Source: Locusta migratoria (lineage: Eukaryota; Arthropoda; Insecta; Orthoptera; Acrididae). From it: a stretch of 64,000 nt of DNA. The translations under genes and the position numbers were made by a program. The notes below the pieces were generated by a model. The model did no database searches. It had not been told where the DNA came from and saw nothing but the letters and a program-made list of their open reading frames with translations. The stretch is taken from positions 153,099,323 to 153,163,322 of the forward strand of contig CM048745.1 of NCBI GenBank assembly GCA_026315105.1, written 5' to 3'. The stretch's first letter is position 1, and every line of letters starts with the position of its first letter. Below are positions 47,930 to 59,557 of the stretch, piece after piece.

Positions 47930-48085
47930 AGAGGAGAATATGGCTCTGGCGTTCATTTCTTATGCTGGGGGCGTTTCTTTTAAAATTGGAAGACTCTTAA
48001 AAAGTTGTAACATGAAGACTGTTTTCCGTCCTTCCAATTTTTACCGAAATCGACGATTGAAAAGTTTGGTGGTACCACTAATATA
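47930..48085 (+). pseudogene. Penelope-like element linker fragment
   Basis: The translation reads AFISYAGGVSFKIGRLLKSCNMKTVFRPSNF, the segment that in Penelope-like proteins joins the reverse transcriptase to the GIY-YIG domain. The next expected part (KDDLG...GVYKIPC) occurs only at 49388-49450, so about 1.1 kb of unrelated DNA plus a SINE separate them. Confidence 0.6.
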
Positions 48086-49188
48086 GACGCATTATGTAAC
48101 AAAAGGTGTCTGTGTGTACACTCGTAACAAAGAATAATTATTTTAATGTGTGTTATTATCTTTGTACAATTAAAATAAATAAAAAATATGTAATGTTAAA
48201 AACTAATATTGTTGTAGCTTGTTGTGTCTTGTTGTATTTGGTTATGTCTTGTCTCTTATCTGCGCTGGTCGATTCATAATCGTGTTGAGATTGTTTTTGG
48301 TGAAAACGAAGGAAACATTGTAATGAGGTCTGTAAATGTGTTTGAACTTTTTTAAAGTCTTAAAATATGTGTATTAAAAGAAATAAGTGTACGAACTTTA
48401 ATTAGTTATAAATATCCTGATCATTTATATGAAATGCTAAACGACGACATTAGCATTTGTTTCAGCAAGAAGCTAACGACACAGATTGCATCAACCGCGC
48501 CATTACATGGCAAATATAGAATTCCTAACTGATAAAGCAAGGACGGGTGGAAAATAAGGTTTAATAAAAAAACATAATAATTTTTTTCAGCTCTGAAAAA
48601 CCAAACTGGACTTATATAAAAATTACGCAAACTTCTATGGTAATGTATAGTAAAACGTGGTATCTTACAAAGATCTATAAATTACGTAGTGCATATGTAT
48701 TCAGAGTTACTGTTATTATTTCCTGATAGCCATATCTTAAAAAGTTAAAAGACAGTTTTCATGTAGCTTCACTGAATTCAGACTTCGTGATTTTACTTCA
48801 AGTTGGACATTCAATTAAAGTTTCGATGATATATGTAACTGAGGATAATATTCAGGATTTTAATATAAAGGATAGGTTCCACATTGACTTCATTTGCAAT
48901 TGAATATTATTTTTATAGCATTTTATGTGGGACTACTTTGTAAGAATACTCGCACCAGTTGAAGACCTCCAATTAAAATTTAACCTGAATAATCACGTCC
49001 CTGAGAAGGTTTATGTTTCATCCACTTCCTGAGATAGCTGGCAAACTAAATGAATAATATAAAGTACAAACGCATTATTTTAAAATATATCCTTATAAAC
49101 CTAGCCACTTTCAAAATATATATATTTTTTCAACATTTTTTTTAGAATATTCTTACACGTCTGCCTTCCAACATTAGAACACTGCTTG
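48086..49188. other. AT-rich insertion between two PLE parts
   Basis: It has no coding of note and no clear terminal repeats. It separates the PLE linker (ending 48085) from the GIY-YIG start (49388). Whether it is one insertion or a deletion product cannot be decided from the sequence. Confidence 0.35.
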
Positions 49189-49199
49189 GCTCCGTCAAA

Positions 49200-49376
49200 A
49201 TGTTTGTTAAGCTTACGGGACTTAACTACGGGGTCATCAGTCCCTAAACTTACAAACTACTTACGAACTAGGACGGCACAAATATCCATGCCCGAGGGGG
49301 GATTCGAACCCCCGACCGTAGTGGCCGTGCTGACCGTGACTGGAGCGCCTCGGTCACCTCGGCCACCGCGGCCGGC
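49200..49376 (-). mobile_element. SINE-A copy inside PLE sequence
   Basis: The exact 11-base duplication gctccgtcaaa flanks it (49189-49199 and 49377-49387). On the minus strand it has a complete head, B-box and body. Confidence 0.95.
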
Positions 49377-49485
49377 GCTCCGTCAAAGATGACCTCGGAA
49401 TCAGGAAACCCGGTGTTTACAAAATACCGTGTCAGTGTGGCAAGGCATACATAGGCCGTACGATGTGAACTGTGCAAGATAGATG
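49377..49485 (+). pseudogene. GIY-YIG endonuclease fragment of a Penelope-like element
   Basis: The translation SVKDDLGIRKPGVYKIPCQCGKAYIGRT covers the start of the GIY-YIG nuclease, with a VYKIPC...YIG signature. It is followed immediately by a stop and loss of frame. It differs from the subfamily at 55577, which has TAGVYKIPCSCGKVYIGTT. Confidence 0.7.
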
Positions 49486-49624
49486 TGTGCAACCAAGGCC
49501 CCACAGTTCCGTAAGCGGCCGACTGCGAACATCGGGCAAATTAAGGAGCGCCTCGGCAGCCATTATGGTGGCAAAATTCCGCGCCAACTTTAAATGTGCG
49601 TATTAGCCCAGTTAATGAAGGAAC

Positions 49625-50267
49625 ATTAAGGGGGGAAAATTCGTGTAGTCGCAAATTTTTGTACAGTGGAAGAGGAGAGTGTCATGAACAACATACTAAA
49701 CATCCTAAACTGTAGGGTGTGAGCGTTAGGGTGGGGGTGCGTTTTTCTTAAATAACTCGAAAACCATGGCTTATAGTGAAAATAATTCCCAGTACAAAAT
49801 TAGAGTACGTTAAATTTCCTATAGAAAAGGTCCTATTCATTTTTTCTCTAGGACTAAAAGTTTTTTCATTACAAGGGGTGAAAAAATGGGAATTTTTTAA
49901 ACAATCTGTTACTAGCACTTATCCCTCAGTAGGTATTGGCTTTTAAAATTTGATCTTAATCCACTTCATTTAGCGATAAACATTAATTTTATACCATTAG
50001 AAGATTGTTTTCATAAATTACCATTTCTTTCACCCCTTTTAATAAGAGAACTATTGGTCCTAGAGAAAAAAATGCATAAGACCTTTTCTGTAGGAAATTT
50101 AACGTACTTTAATTTGGTACTAGGAATTATTTTCAGTGGAAGCCATGGTTTTCGAGTTATTTAAGAAACGCTCACACCCTACAGGTCAGGATTTTTAGTA
50201 TGTTGTTCATGACACTCCCCGCAACCACTGTACAAAAATTTGCGACTACACGAATTTTTTCCCCTAA
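49625..50267. mobile_element. Long palindromic MITE, about 640 bp
   Basis: Left arm 49629-49900 and right arm about 49995-50264 are inverted copies. Outermost ends are ttaaggggggaaaattcg and cgaattttttcccctaa. Internal pairs include gtgtcatgaacaacatacta with its complement near 50195, and aaaccatggcttatagtg with its partner near 50140. It has no coding. The TTAA/TAA next to the ends may be the target site. Confidence 0.75.
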
Positions 50268-50984
50268 TCGCCATTTTTCGGTCTTCGTTGACAAGGCTAT
50301 AAGACTCTTTAGATTAGAGGGTGTATTCATACAAGTGAAGTCGCGAAAACTATGTCTCATTTAAATATATATAACTACAAACAGCTTCAGACTCTTTGAA
50401 TATACAGCAACTATCGGTTGTGTGTAATTTTATTACACATACGGTGTAGAAATCGGCCAACAGCGTTTCTTATTCCTAACTAAACCGAACTATAAGATTA
50501 ATTTTTTAGCCTTTTAAGTGCAGCATGTAAACGGAATTCATCGTCAGACACGATTTTTTGGCACTTTCTCAGTATCGTCTACGATGGTAAAACTTTTGTA
50601 CTAACATTAATTTCGGAAAATATTCACAACACTATTCGTCATTGCATGAGTGGCTGCTGTATTCTCAAATATGTAGATTTTTATAGCGTCAGAGATGAAA
50701 CAGGGCTGCCTGAAACATCTGATGTTAAAAATGACTGTAAAAATAAAATACCCCATCAGATACATAACTGTAAAATTGCGTCTTTCTTACCTTGTGAATA
50801 CAGCAACCAGCCACTACCAAATTTTTTTAAGAACACGAAGTATGCCATCATTTTTCCGCAACTAAGTGCATCTAACATTAGCATTAGGGTACCTAGCACG
50901 GAAATTAGCATTTTTAATGCTGTAAGCCAAATACCTTACAGTAGCGTAACTGCTCAAAGTCAGCAACTATCGCATTGCAAAACG
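50268..50984. other. Unassigned, one 115-codon open frame
   Basis: An open frame on the plus strand at 50646-50993 encodes a Ser/Asn/Ile-rich product with no recognisable motif, signal peptide or repeat. Its 3' end overlaps the left flank of the inverted array structure. Probably non-coding. Confidence 0.25.
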
Positions 50985-51246
50985 AAATATTGACCATAGC
51001 TGTTTATCTTTTATCTCAGTACTACCTGTTTCGGTTAGTTTACCATTATCACGCGTTAGCAGTGTTTATCTAATAGCTTAACATGTCGTAACACAAAAAT
51101 TCAAAATTGTAAAATATTTGTTGTCTATATATACATGTGGCGTCTGTTCCGAAAGTACAGACGTCACTTCTGATCCTGCAGCTGTTATTATTCAATATTC
51201 ATAGAATACATGACATCAACTGCGATTGGGCAAAGCTGAAAATGTG

Positions 51247-51308
51247 ACCCAGCCGGGATTCGAACCCGGGTCTCCTGCTTTCTAGGCAGTTGCGCTGACC
51301 CCGACACC

Positions 51309-51310
<2 letters not shown>
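51247..51310 (-). repeat. tRNA-like SINE head in array unit 1
   Basis: On the minus strand gtggtgtcggggtcagcgca (A-box-like) is followed by gggttcgaatcccggctggg (B-box). It repeats in units 2 (51844-51908) and 3 (52429-52492) and in the inverted copy on the plus strand (53276-53340). Directly upstream of the A-box on the minus strand, a poly-A-tailed insert is present in the three units but absent from the inverted copy. Confidence 0.7.
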
Positions 51311-51351
<41 letters not shown>

Positions 51352-51489
51352 CTATGGGTACTTCTCTTCGTTGCGGACGCTGATCGTTTTTGTTCGTTCT
51401 TGTTCGGTTTATTGTTGGCTCAGCTTTTTTTATTACAGAGGGCGATGAGCCCTCTGACCGGGCGCGCTGAGCCACGGCGCCCGGCTGAC
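51311..51489 (-). mobile_element. Short poly(A)-tailed SINE inserted in the array unit
   Basis: On the minus strand the insert starts gtcagccgggcgccgtggct (promoter-like), contains the hairpin cagagggctcatcgccctct and ends in about 40 A residues. The inverted copy near 53270 has caccac joined directly to tgggga, so this block is an insertion. It also occurs in units 2 and 3 (about 51909-52082 and 52493-52666). It must have inserted before the array expanded. Confidence 0.75.
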
Positions 51490-51672
51490 TGGGGACACAG
51501 TGATCACCGCACCTGCAAGGACTACCCATGCACGCCTCCCGTCAGATACAAATTCCCAACTTCGTCCTGCCCATAGTACTCAAACTCGTAGTTTAACTAA
51601 TTCCCGTAAGAGTAAAGGCTTCAAACTTGCCCACCCCTCCCCACTAACGATAGGATCATTGCCCGTCACCGG

Positions 51673-51675
<3 letters not shown>

Positions 51676-51734
<59 letters not shown>
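51676..51734. repeat. (TA)n tract of the array
   Basis: About 30 TA units. Equivalents are at 52267-52318 and 52853-52920. Each tract ends the unit, and the next unit starts directly after it. The inverted copy has only a short tract (53078-53092). Confidence 0.95.
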
Positions 51735-51737
<3 letters not shown>

Positions 51738-51906
51738 GCGTCTGTTCCGAAAGTACAGACGTCACTTCTGATCCTGCAGCTGTTATTATTCAATATTCAT
51801 AGAATACATGACATCAACTGCGATTGGGCAAAGCTGAAAATGTGACCCAGCCGGGATTCGAACCCGGGTCTCCTGCTTTCTAGGCAGTTGCGCTGACCCC
51901 GACACC

Positions 51907-51943
<37 letters not shown>

Positions 51944-52264
51944 CTATGGGTACTTCTCTTCGTTGCGGACGCTGATCGTTTTTGTTCGTTCTTGTTCGGT
52001 TTATTGTTGGCTCAGCTTTTTTTATTACAGAGGGCGATGAGCCCTCTGACCGGGCGCGCTGAGCCACGGCGCCCGGCTGACTGGGGACACAGTGATCACC
52101 GCACCTGCAAGGACTACCCATGCACGCCTCCCGTCAGATACAAATTCCCAACTTCGTCCTGCCCATAGTACTCAAACTCGTAGTTTAACTAATTCCCGTA
52201 AGAGTAAAGGCTTCAAACTTGCCCACCCCTCCCCACTAACGATAGGATCATTGCCCGTCACCGG

Positions 52265-52318
<54 letters not shown>

Positions 52319-52490
52319 GTGGCGTCTGTTCCGAAAGTACAGACGTCACTTCTGATCCTGCAGCTGTTATTATTCAATATTCATAGAATACATGACATCA
52401 ACTGCGATTGGGCAAAGCTGAAAATGTGACCCAGCCGGGATTCGAACCCGGGTCTCCTGCTTTCTAGGCAGTTGCGCTGACCCCGACACC

Positions 52491-52527
<37 letters not shown>

Positions 52528-52848
52528 CTATGGGTACTTCTCTTCGTTGCGGACGCTGATCGTTTTTGTTCGTTCTTGTTCGGTTTATTGTTGGCTCAGC
52601 TTTTTTTATTACAGAGGGCGATGAGCCCTCTGACCGGGCGCGCTGAGCCACGGCGCCCGGCTGACTGGGGACACAGTGATCACCGCACCTGCAAGGACTA
52701 CCCATGCACGCCTCCCGTCAGATACAAATTCCCAACTTCGTCCTGCCCATAGTACTCAAACTCGTAGTTTAACTAATTCCCGTAAGAGTAAAGGCTTCAA
52801 ACTTGCCCACCCCTCCCCACTAACGATAGGATCATTGCCCGTCACCGG

Positions 52849-52922
<74 letters not shown>

Positions 52923-53512
52923 GTGGCGTCTGTTCCGAAAGTACAGACGTCACTTCTGATCCTGCAGCTGTTATTATTCAATATTCATAGAATACATGAC
53001 ATCAACTGCGATTGGGCAAAGCTGCAGCTGCAGGATCAGAAGTGACGTCTGTACTTTCGGAACAGACGCCACATGTATATATATATAATATGCCGGTGAC
53101 GGGCAATGATCCTATCGTTAGTGGGGAGGGGTGGGCAAGTTTGAAGCCCTTACTCTTACGGGAATTAGTTAAACTACGAGTTTGAGTACTATGGGCAGGA
53201 CGAAGCTGGGAATTTGTATCTGACGGGAGGCGTGCATGGGTAGTCCTTGCAGGTGCGGTGATCACTATGTCCCCAGTGGTGTAGGGGTCAGCGCAACTGC
53301 CTAGAAAGCAGGAGACCCGGGTTCGAATCCCGGCTGGGTACACATTTTCAGCTTTGCCCAATCGCAGTTGATGTCATGTATTCTATGAATATTGGATATT
53401 TGTTGTCATTACTGTACTACTTATTGATATTACCACAGTGGCTGATTGCTAGTTTGTAGCATTGAGATAAAAAATAACCAGCTATGGTCAATATGTCGTT
53501 TTGCAATTATGT

Positions 53513-55576
53513 CAAAGCTGTTAAGAACCACCGGCTCACCTTTCTCACCAACTATCGTCACAGGATTCACCTTCACAATGTACATCCACTGTGGCTATGT
53601 GTCATATGGAAACACACACTTCTCCAAACCCCTTTCAGTTGTTATACCTATATGTAAAGCAGATAACCTTTAATTTCTGTGTTACAAGTTGCTAATATTA
53701 ATTTCGTTAACAAAAATTCGAACTGCAGTGAGACAACTGATCTCGTGACGGCAATAGTTTTTTTACACTATCATAAAGGAATCTTTTTAAATTTCCTGTC
53801 CACCAGTACTGCCTAAAGTAGCTCGTTTTTAAGATCTACCAATATTGTAAAAGCCTGTCATTTATTTCATTGATAATCCTATATTGTCTTGACTAAGAGC
53901 CTGTTAAGCAAGAGTAACTTTTTCTGAAGACAAGTAGTAGGTCTACTGCATTTCTGAGAAGTATAGATAGGAAGACTGTTCTCGTTCTTTTTATTCCTTT
54001 CTTAAATCGATTTATGCACTTAAACGCTGAACAGCTCTTCACTATCGTGCTTTACGTATACTGCAATAGTAAAATAATATAGATGTGACTACCAAATGAG
54101 TGTATATAGCGCAGTAACTATTTAACAATCGATTTATCTACTAACAACACTTGTATTTTTCTTACGCTTACCCCTATCATGGCGGCCGGCCTAAGGTTCA
54201 AATTATCCCGCGACAGCGGGTCTAGTTATTTTTTACAAGGTCTTTGTATGCCGCCACACGAGACTTTCGCAGCCGGAAAAACCGGCAGTAGCGCTAGAAA
54301 TCAGAATGACTGACAATTTAATAAATAGAGACATGGTGTTTCCTCTTAGTAGGATATGGAATATACTATTAAATAATATCAAGTTGCAATGTTCGACTAA
54401 GATTTCAGCACCTGTTACTGATTAACGTAAGGTGTCATAGTCTAACATATACAGTCACGACACTCCCGCAGAATTTTGTTATACACTGCGACAGCAGCGC
54501 TCCAAGCGGGCGGGAAGCTACATTTCTGAATACGATATTGAACGAGTGCGAATAGTATCGTTTATATTGATTTTAATATACTATTTATATTAGGGAACGC
54601 ATGAAGTGTCATAAAATAGGTAATAACTTAAAAATAGCCCCACATATGTCTTTCCTAAGTTTCCTAAGATCCGTGATAGTGTACGGAACGGTACAGTACA
54701 TGACAGTTTATTTACATTTATATTCTAACTTACAGGCTTTTACTGAATAATTTCATTTACTATTAAAAGTAGAAAAATTACTAGGGAACATCAGAAGAGC
54801 TTCCCTTCGGGTTTCTACACAATAACGTTAACGTTTCTTCACTACAATTCCAGTAAAATCAGTGAGGGTGGAACGTTGGAAACTAACATAGAATACAGTA
54901 AGAACATTATTTAACGTACCAAATCAGCCACCACAGCTGTAGCTGAAAGAAAAACGTCACAGACGTGGAAATAAAACGACAAATGCGATCAAACTCTTTT
55001 CCAACAAAGAAGAGCCCAATTCCACAATTGTTGCTACAAATGAACCACAGACGGCAAGAATATTCAAAACATTGACTTTTCCACCTAAAGTAATTACACT
55101 CAAAAGAATATGCGCGTATAAGAAAGACTAGTGAGGTGTAAAAATGGGCGAATGATTAGACTCCACACCGCATTGAAACATGTCAAAAACATGCCTGTCA
55201 TATTAATAATAGACCAAAACAGAAAATTAAGTTTGTCGTATGTTTATATTCTACTTACTTTCAGCGGAATAAACTGCAAATATACAAATACTAGCTTATA
55301 TGGCCGCGCTTCGCAACGGTTGTTGGAGAGCCTGTGTGTATCATGGTTTTTTAGGGTTCCGGACCTCAGTCCGTAAAAACAGAATCCTTATTTGGATCGC
55401 TCTGTCACTACACTCAGTTGTCCTACCCGAGATGTCAAATGTAAGTAAAAGTCATTGACCGAAACGATGTATCTTCATAAAGTATTTGATACAAAAAGTG
55501 AAACGTGCCAAACGAAGCAAAGAAATGTCGCTAAGTATTTAACACACAAAGAGAAATCAGAAACACTATGTTCAAT
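53513..55576. other. No recognised gene
   Basis: AT-rich sequence. Bases 55350-55430 (agggttccggacctcagtcc and on) look like part of an unidentified interspersed repeat. Otherwise there are only short frames. Confidence 0.3.
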
Positions 55577-55774
55577 CTTCAGATAAAACTTCCGGGCTGA
55601 TGGGCCGTGGTCCAGATATAAAACTACCTCCCGACGTTTCGTCTCCAACTGCGGGAGACATCTTCAAAGGTCTTCCGGCTACTGCCACTGAGGGCCGAGG
55701 GTCTCTCGCATTTATAGAGGGCATAGAGGGCGCCACCATACGTCACGTGATGCTGACTTTCTAACTATCTCTGG

Positions 55775-56377
55775 ATGACGTCGTCATTCTCGATTGATCG
55801 AGCTCTCCATCAAAGAAGAGAAGAATCCAGAAGTTCTGAGCAGCGACAACAATCTGGAAAAGTTTTTCTGCCGTACATTAGGAGGATTACCGATCGAATA
55901 GGGAAAATTCTGGCCAAACATGGCGTCGAAACCATATACAGACCCACAAAAAAGATCAAAGAATATTTGAGATCACCAAAAGACGCACGTCATCCCCTAG
56001 CAACAGCTGGGGTTTATAAAATTCCTTGCAGCTGTGGTAAAGTATATATTGGTACAACAAAAAGAAGCGTCAATACTCGCATATCTGAACATAAAAGGAA
56101 CTGTCGTCTGGGCCACATGGAAAAATCGGCAGTGGCTGAACATATTTTTCAAAAAGGAAATCATGAAATAAAATTTGACGAGACGAGCGTTTTAGCTAGG
56201 ACACCTCAGTACCATGCACGCATGTATAGAGAAGCAATAGAGATTCACAAACACCAGAATAATTTCAATAGGAAAGAAGAAGGTCTGAAGTTAAATAAAA
56301 TTTGGATGTCGACACTGCACCAACAAAACGACAATCGATTATTTTTAATCGAGAATGACGACGTCATCCAGAGATAG
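55775..56377 (+). CDS. GIY-YIG endonuclease of a Penelope-like element (C-terminal part)
   Basis: A 200-codon open frame. It begins with a short lead that overlaps the inverted arm, then LPYIRRITDRIGKILAKHGVE and TIYRPTKKIKEYL (the linker after the reverse transcriptase). The GIY-YIG signature follows, VYKIPCSCGKVYIGTTKR with an Arg-containing helix and SEHKRNC. Then come KSAVAEHIF and GNHEIKF, a YREAIEIHKHQNNFNRKEE helix and a C-terminal tail. The reverse transcriptase itself is absent, so this is the 3' part of a 5'-truncated copy. Although open, it probably is not a complete protein. The enzyme class cuts DNA for target-primed insertion. Confidence 0.8.
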   Translation: MTSSFSIDRALHQRREESRSSEQRQQSGKVFLPYIRRITDRIGKILAKHGVETIYRPTKKIKEYLRSPKDARHPLATAGVYKIPCSCGKVYIGTTKRSVNTRISEHKRNCRLGHMEKSAVAEHIFQKGNHEIKFDETSVLARTPQYHARMYREAIEIHKHQNNFNRKEEGLKLNKIWMSTLHQQNDNRLFLIENDDVIQR

Positions 56378-56471
56378 TTAGAAAGTCAGCATCACGTGAC
56401 GTATGGTGGCGCCCTCCATGCCCTCTATAAATGCGAGAGCCCCTCGGCCCTCAGTGGCAGTAGCCGGAAGA

Positions 56472-56515
56472 CCTTTGAAGATGTCTCCCGCAGTTGGAGA
56501 CGAAACGTCGGGAGG
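56472..56515 (+). ncRNA. Hammerhead-like hairpin in a PLE terminal arm
   Basis: Core TTGAAGA (56475-56481), stem II GTCTCC (56483-56488) with GGAGAC (56496-56501), GAA (56502-56504), palindrome ACGT, then C56509. A three-pair stem I joins cct and ggg with one G-U. The inverted arm carries the same on the minus strand near 55640-55668. Position 3 is U and position 8 is G, which breaks the usual pair. Confidence 0.35.
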
Positions 56516-56825
56516 TAGTTTTATATCTGGACCACGGCCCATCAGCCCGGAAGTTTTATCTGAAGACAACGCCGGCCGTGAAAGTTTACATTGTATGACT
56601 ATGTTCAATGTTTGTTGTATTCGTAGACGTAAGATTGCTTAATTGTGTCACAGACGTTCGCTTCCTTGATGTACTACCCCATACTTATTATGCAGCAGCG
56701 GTGTTTATTAGTTCTTTCGTGCACTACAGTGCCTCTATCGCATGTTTGCTGTACTACGCAATCCATAATTCAAGCATAACCTACATCTAAAACAATTTCC
56801 CTTCTGAAGTTGCTCCATGTTTTGT

Positions 56826-57284
56826 GTCCCGGCCTCGTCGCCACTTTTGTGTCCCGGCCTCGTCGTAGGTGTCGGTGGCCGAGTAGAAAGACCGCCACAG
56901 GAATAAAGGATGCACGCTTGTGCAGGTACGAAGGTGAGCAGCCAGTGGGACAGCAGAAACTAGAAACACTAGAGTAAATTAGAACGAGATATATATTTCA
57001 TAGAGACTTAGTAATACTTCAGTTTTACATAGCTCAGTACTGCAGAATGCTGATACATAGTTGAGCTAGAGGCCTGCCTACTAATGATTCCTAGTGCCTG
57101 TCCGATAGCCAAGTCTTAACTGGTTCCTATCTCAGTCCCAAGTGAACGATGTCGTTCAGTGGTGGCCACGAGCGGAGTTGTAGCAGAGGGCGCTCGTGGC
57201 TGACGTAAGAACGCCGCGCCGAGCGTGCATGGCGGCGCGCGGCGAAAGTACGTGGCGCGCACTTTAGACTTGTGCGACAACACA
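56826..57284 (-). repeat. LTR of the second family with the start of its leader
   Basis: Read right to left, the LTR runs from TGTGTTGTCGCAC (57284) to about 56864. A leader follows with ggcgacgagg and a tandem duplication of the 17-base word gtgtcccggcctcgtcg (56826-56842 and 56849-56865 on the plus strand). It corresponds to the inverted copy at 6810-7232. No gag or pol is seen beyond it, so it is a truncated copy. Confidence 0.75.
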
Positions 57285-57413
57285 CCATGCAAATACGTGA
57301 AGTAGTTTAGGAGATTAGGTATTTCTAATAGATGAACAGGCAGTTACTGAAAACACTTAAGATTGTGCTGTATCTTTCTTCCGTGATCTGATTTTGATGA
57401 AATCATGCCTCTA

Positions 57414-57576
57414 AAGCGTCTCGCTGCGGAGCGCGCGGTTGCTCGCCGTGGAGGTTCGAGTCCTCCCTGGGGCATAGGTGTGTGTGTTGTCCTTAGGTTA
57501 GTCTACCTAGGTTTAAGTAGTTTGTAAGCTACGGACTGATGACCACGCAGTTTGGTCCGATAGATTTACAAACATT
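57414..57576 (+). mobile_element. SINE-C copy, 5'-truncated
   Basis: The exact 16-base duplication tgaaatcatgcctcta flanks it (57398-57413 and 57577-57592). About the first 30 bases of the head, including the A-box, are missing. The B-box and body are intact. The duplication shows that it inserted already truncated. Confidence 0.95.
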
Positions 57577-58187
57577 TGAAATCATGCCTCTACGTTGCCC
57601 GAATCTTAGCTCAAATTTCCTGTGAAAACCGCTTGAAAATCGTCCAGTAATTTTGAAGATTGAAGTGAACAGCGACAGGCCTACATTTACAGATTTATTA
57701 TTAGTAGCATAGATATGTTGCACAATTGTTAAATTTTGCAGTAATATTTTGATTTGTATAAGTGCTGTATGTTGGTAAAATCTGTTGCGAATATGGTTAG
57801 TAGTAAAGAAGAAATAGATTAAAACGTGATGCTTGATGGGACGGTATTCCATGAACGTTACTCTTTACGTCCTCATATCTCATGAAGTTCGTGTCGTACT
57901 GTGATACCTTTTCGAACGTACATTCAGCTTTAAGTGTGTATGCAAAATTTCCTGCGAGTACAATTGGTAGTGTAGAAATTATAAATTGTAACGTCATACC
58001 GAATGCCATAGTTTTGCTCCATGAACATCGGAAAACTTTTTTCCTTTCGTTATTTTGATGTGGTTGTCTGCGAGAAAATGTTTGATGAAGGTTTGAAATC
58101 ATGTTTAAAGTTTGTTGGAAGTCGCCAAGTACTGTCATTCTCATACAGTGTATTTATAAAGTCTCGTCGCATTATGTAGCAGTTTTT

Positions 58188-58540
58188 TGCGATTCCTATT
58201 GTTCGTGACGTTATATCTCCTGAATCATGTGTTGTCCGTGGTTTGTAATCCTACAGCAGTTGTTACCCCATGTAAGAAATATGTGTACCAAATTTGGGTG
58301 AAATCGGCACAGTGGTTTATGAGAAAATGTGCAGCATTGTCGTTTGACGCAGCAGTTTTTCGCGCGTCTCATTGTTTATGACGTCATATCTCCTTACGTA
58401 TGTGTCGTAGGTGATTCTTACCCCGACAGCCATTGCTGGCTGATATTAAGGAACGTGTGTACCAAGTTTGGTTGAAATCGGTTCAGTAGTTTAGGAGGAG
58501 ATGTGGAACATACATACACAAATACAGCCTATTTTATAAG
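58188..58540 (+). repeat. Two diverged tandem units of about 174 bp
   Basis: The words gacgt(t/c)atatctcct (58207 and 58381) and gtgtaccaa(a/g)tttgg(g/t) (58283 and 58457) recur at a spacing of about 174 bases. The second unit ends with aggaggagatgtggaacata and ACATAC-like repeats. It looks like an internally duplicated interspersed repeat. A weaker third relative may lie near 57870. Confidence 0.6.
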
Positions 58541-59345
58541 ATGTATAAGTTTAGTAAGTATTTATTCGTGACGAAGTTGTCGTTTATACCACTGAATCGG
58601 TTAAATTCGTCTGTTTTTACATAAATTTCCGTATTATGTGCATCAATTTATATTTTACTAATCCTTGTAACAAAAAATTGTCCTATTTGTTTAAATACGT
58701 ACACAAATATTTATAAATAAACATCTCTTCTCCGGCGGCTTTCCCACCGCTAGGAGCGCTAGTGTCGTTGCAACTGTCAGTTGGTAACAACTTTCACAGC
58801 AGTGAGTGTCGCGTCTGCGTCATAATAATTTCGAGTGGCCCATTGGCCTGGTGCAAGTCTTTCATTTTGGGCACCACTTCGGCGACTTGCCTGTCCCTAG
58901 CCTACCCCAGTTATTCAACCGGGGAAAGGAGAACTACAGCTTAACGTGGAATCCGAACCACGCGTCGTTTCTGGCGATGTTGGACTGTGGTTGTGCCCTA
59001 TTCCACCAGGGTTGCCAAGTGTGGCGATTTTTCGCATTCTTGGCTATCTTTTTCTTATAATAGTAGCCATTCTAGCAGTTTGGCGACTGGCGATTACATT
59101 TGGCTATTAAAGGAATTGGTTGGCGACTTAGTGCCTATTTTACTTTACTTCAAATACAACGAATGTAAAGCAATCACTCTAGAGACATTGCGTGAATGAT
59201 ACCGGTTAAACTTCGGTAGAATGCTGGGGGAATGTAATCAACCAATACAAGTTAGCACAAATGTTTTCAAGTATCACGGATGTGTGGGAGAGTGTCACAG
59301 AGATGTAAACAAACTCAGCTTACAGATTCTTGAAGATAGACGTAA

Positions 59346-59541
59346 GCCGGCCGCGGTGGCCGAGGTGGCTAAGGCGCTTCAGTCACGGTCTGCACGGCCA
59401 CTACGGTCGGGGGTTCGAATCCCCCCTCGGGCATGGATATTTGTGCCGTCTTTAAGATTAACTAGTTCATAAGTAGTTTGTAAGTTTAGGGACTGATGAC
59501 CCCGTAGTTAAGTCCCATAGACTATACAAACATTTGAACAT
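59346..59541 (+). mobile_element. SINE-A copy
   Basis: The exact 16-base duplication ttgaagatagacgtaa flanks it (59330-59345 and 59542-59557). Head, B-box and body are intact. It is the cleanest copy in the window. Confidence 0.97.
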
Positions 59542-59557
59542 TTGAAGATAGACGTAA

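Larger units (their letters stand above)
50985..53512. repeat. Tandem array of three units of about 0.6 kb with an inverted flank
   Basis: Three units (51137-51734, 51735-52318, 52319-52922) begin gtggcgtctgttccgaaagt and differ mainly in poly-T and (TA)n length. A partial fourth (52923-53024) meets an inverted, partial copy (53025-53395) at a palindromic join (ctgcagctg). Outside, 50985-51030 matches the reverse complement of about 53470-53512 (gaccatagctg, then ttttatctc), so the whole block is one large inverted arrangement. The near identity of the units implies recent expansion or an assembly effect. Confidence 0.85.
55577..56597 (+). mobile_element. Penelope-like retroelement copy with inverted terminal arms
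   Basis: Arms of 219 bases, 55577-55795 and 56347-56565, are inverted copies with very few differences. Between them lies a PLE open frame encoding the end of the reverse transcriptase linker and the GIY-YIG nuclease. Penelope elements are known to carry terminal repeats, sometimes inverted, and to be 5'-truncated. Each arm contains a hammerhead-like hairpin, on the plus strand at 56472-56515. A relative sits at 44301-45003. Confidence 0.8.

Noticed and set aside
50646..50993. 115-codon frame as a small host gene
   Set aside because: It has no motif, no start-context or splice support, and it overlaps the inverted flank of a repeat array.
51137..52922. CRISPR-like array
   Set aside because: The units are about 600 bp, contiguous and without variable spacers, in a eukaryotic repeat context.
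51247..53340. tRNA-gene cluster in the tandem array
   Set aside because: The head is tRNA-like in each unit, but it is part of a repeated SINE-containing unit and I could not build a convincing full tRNA.
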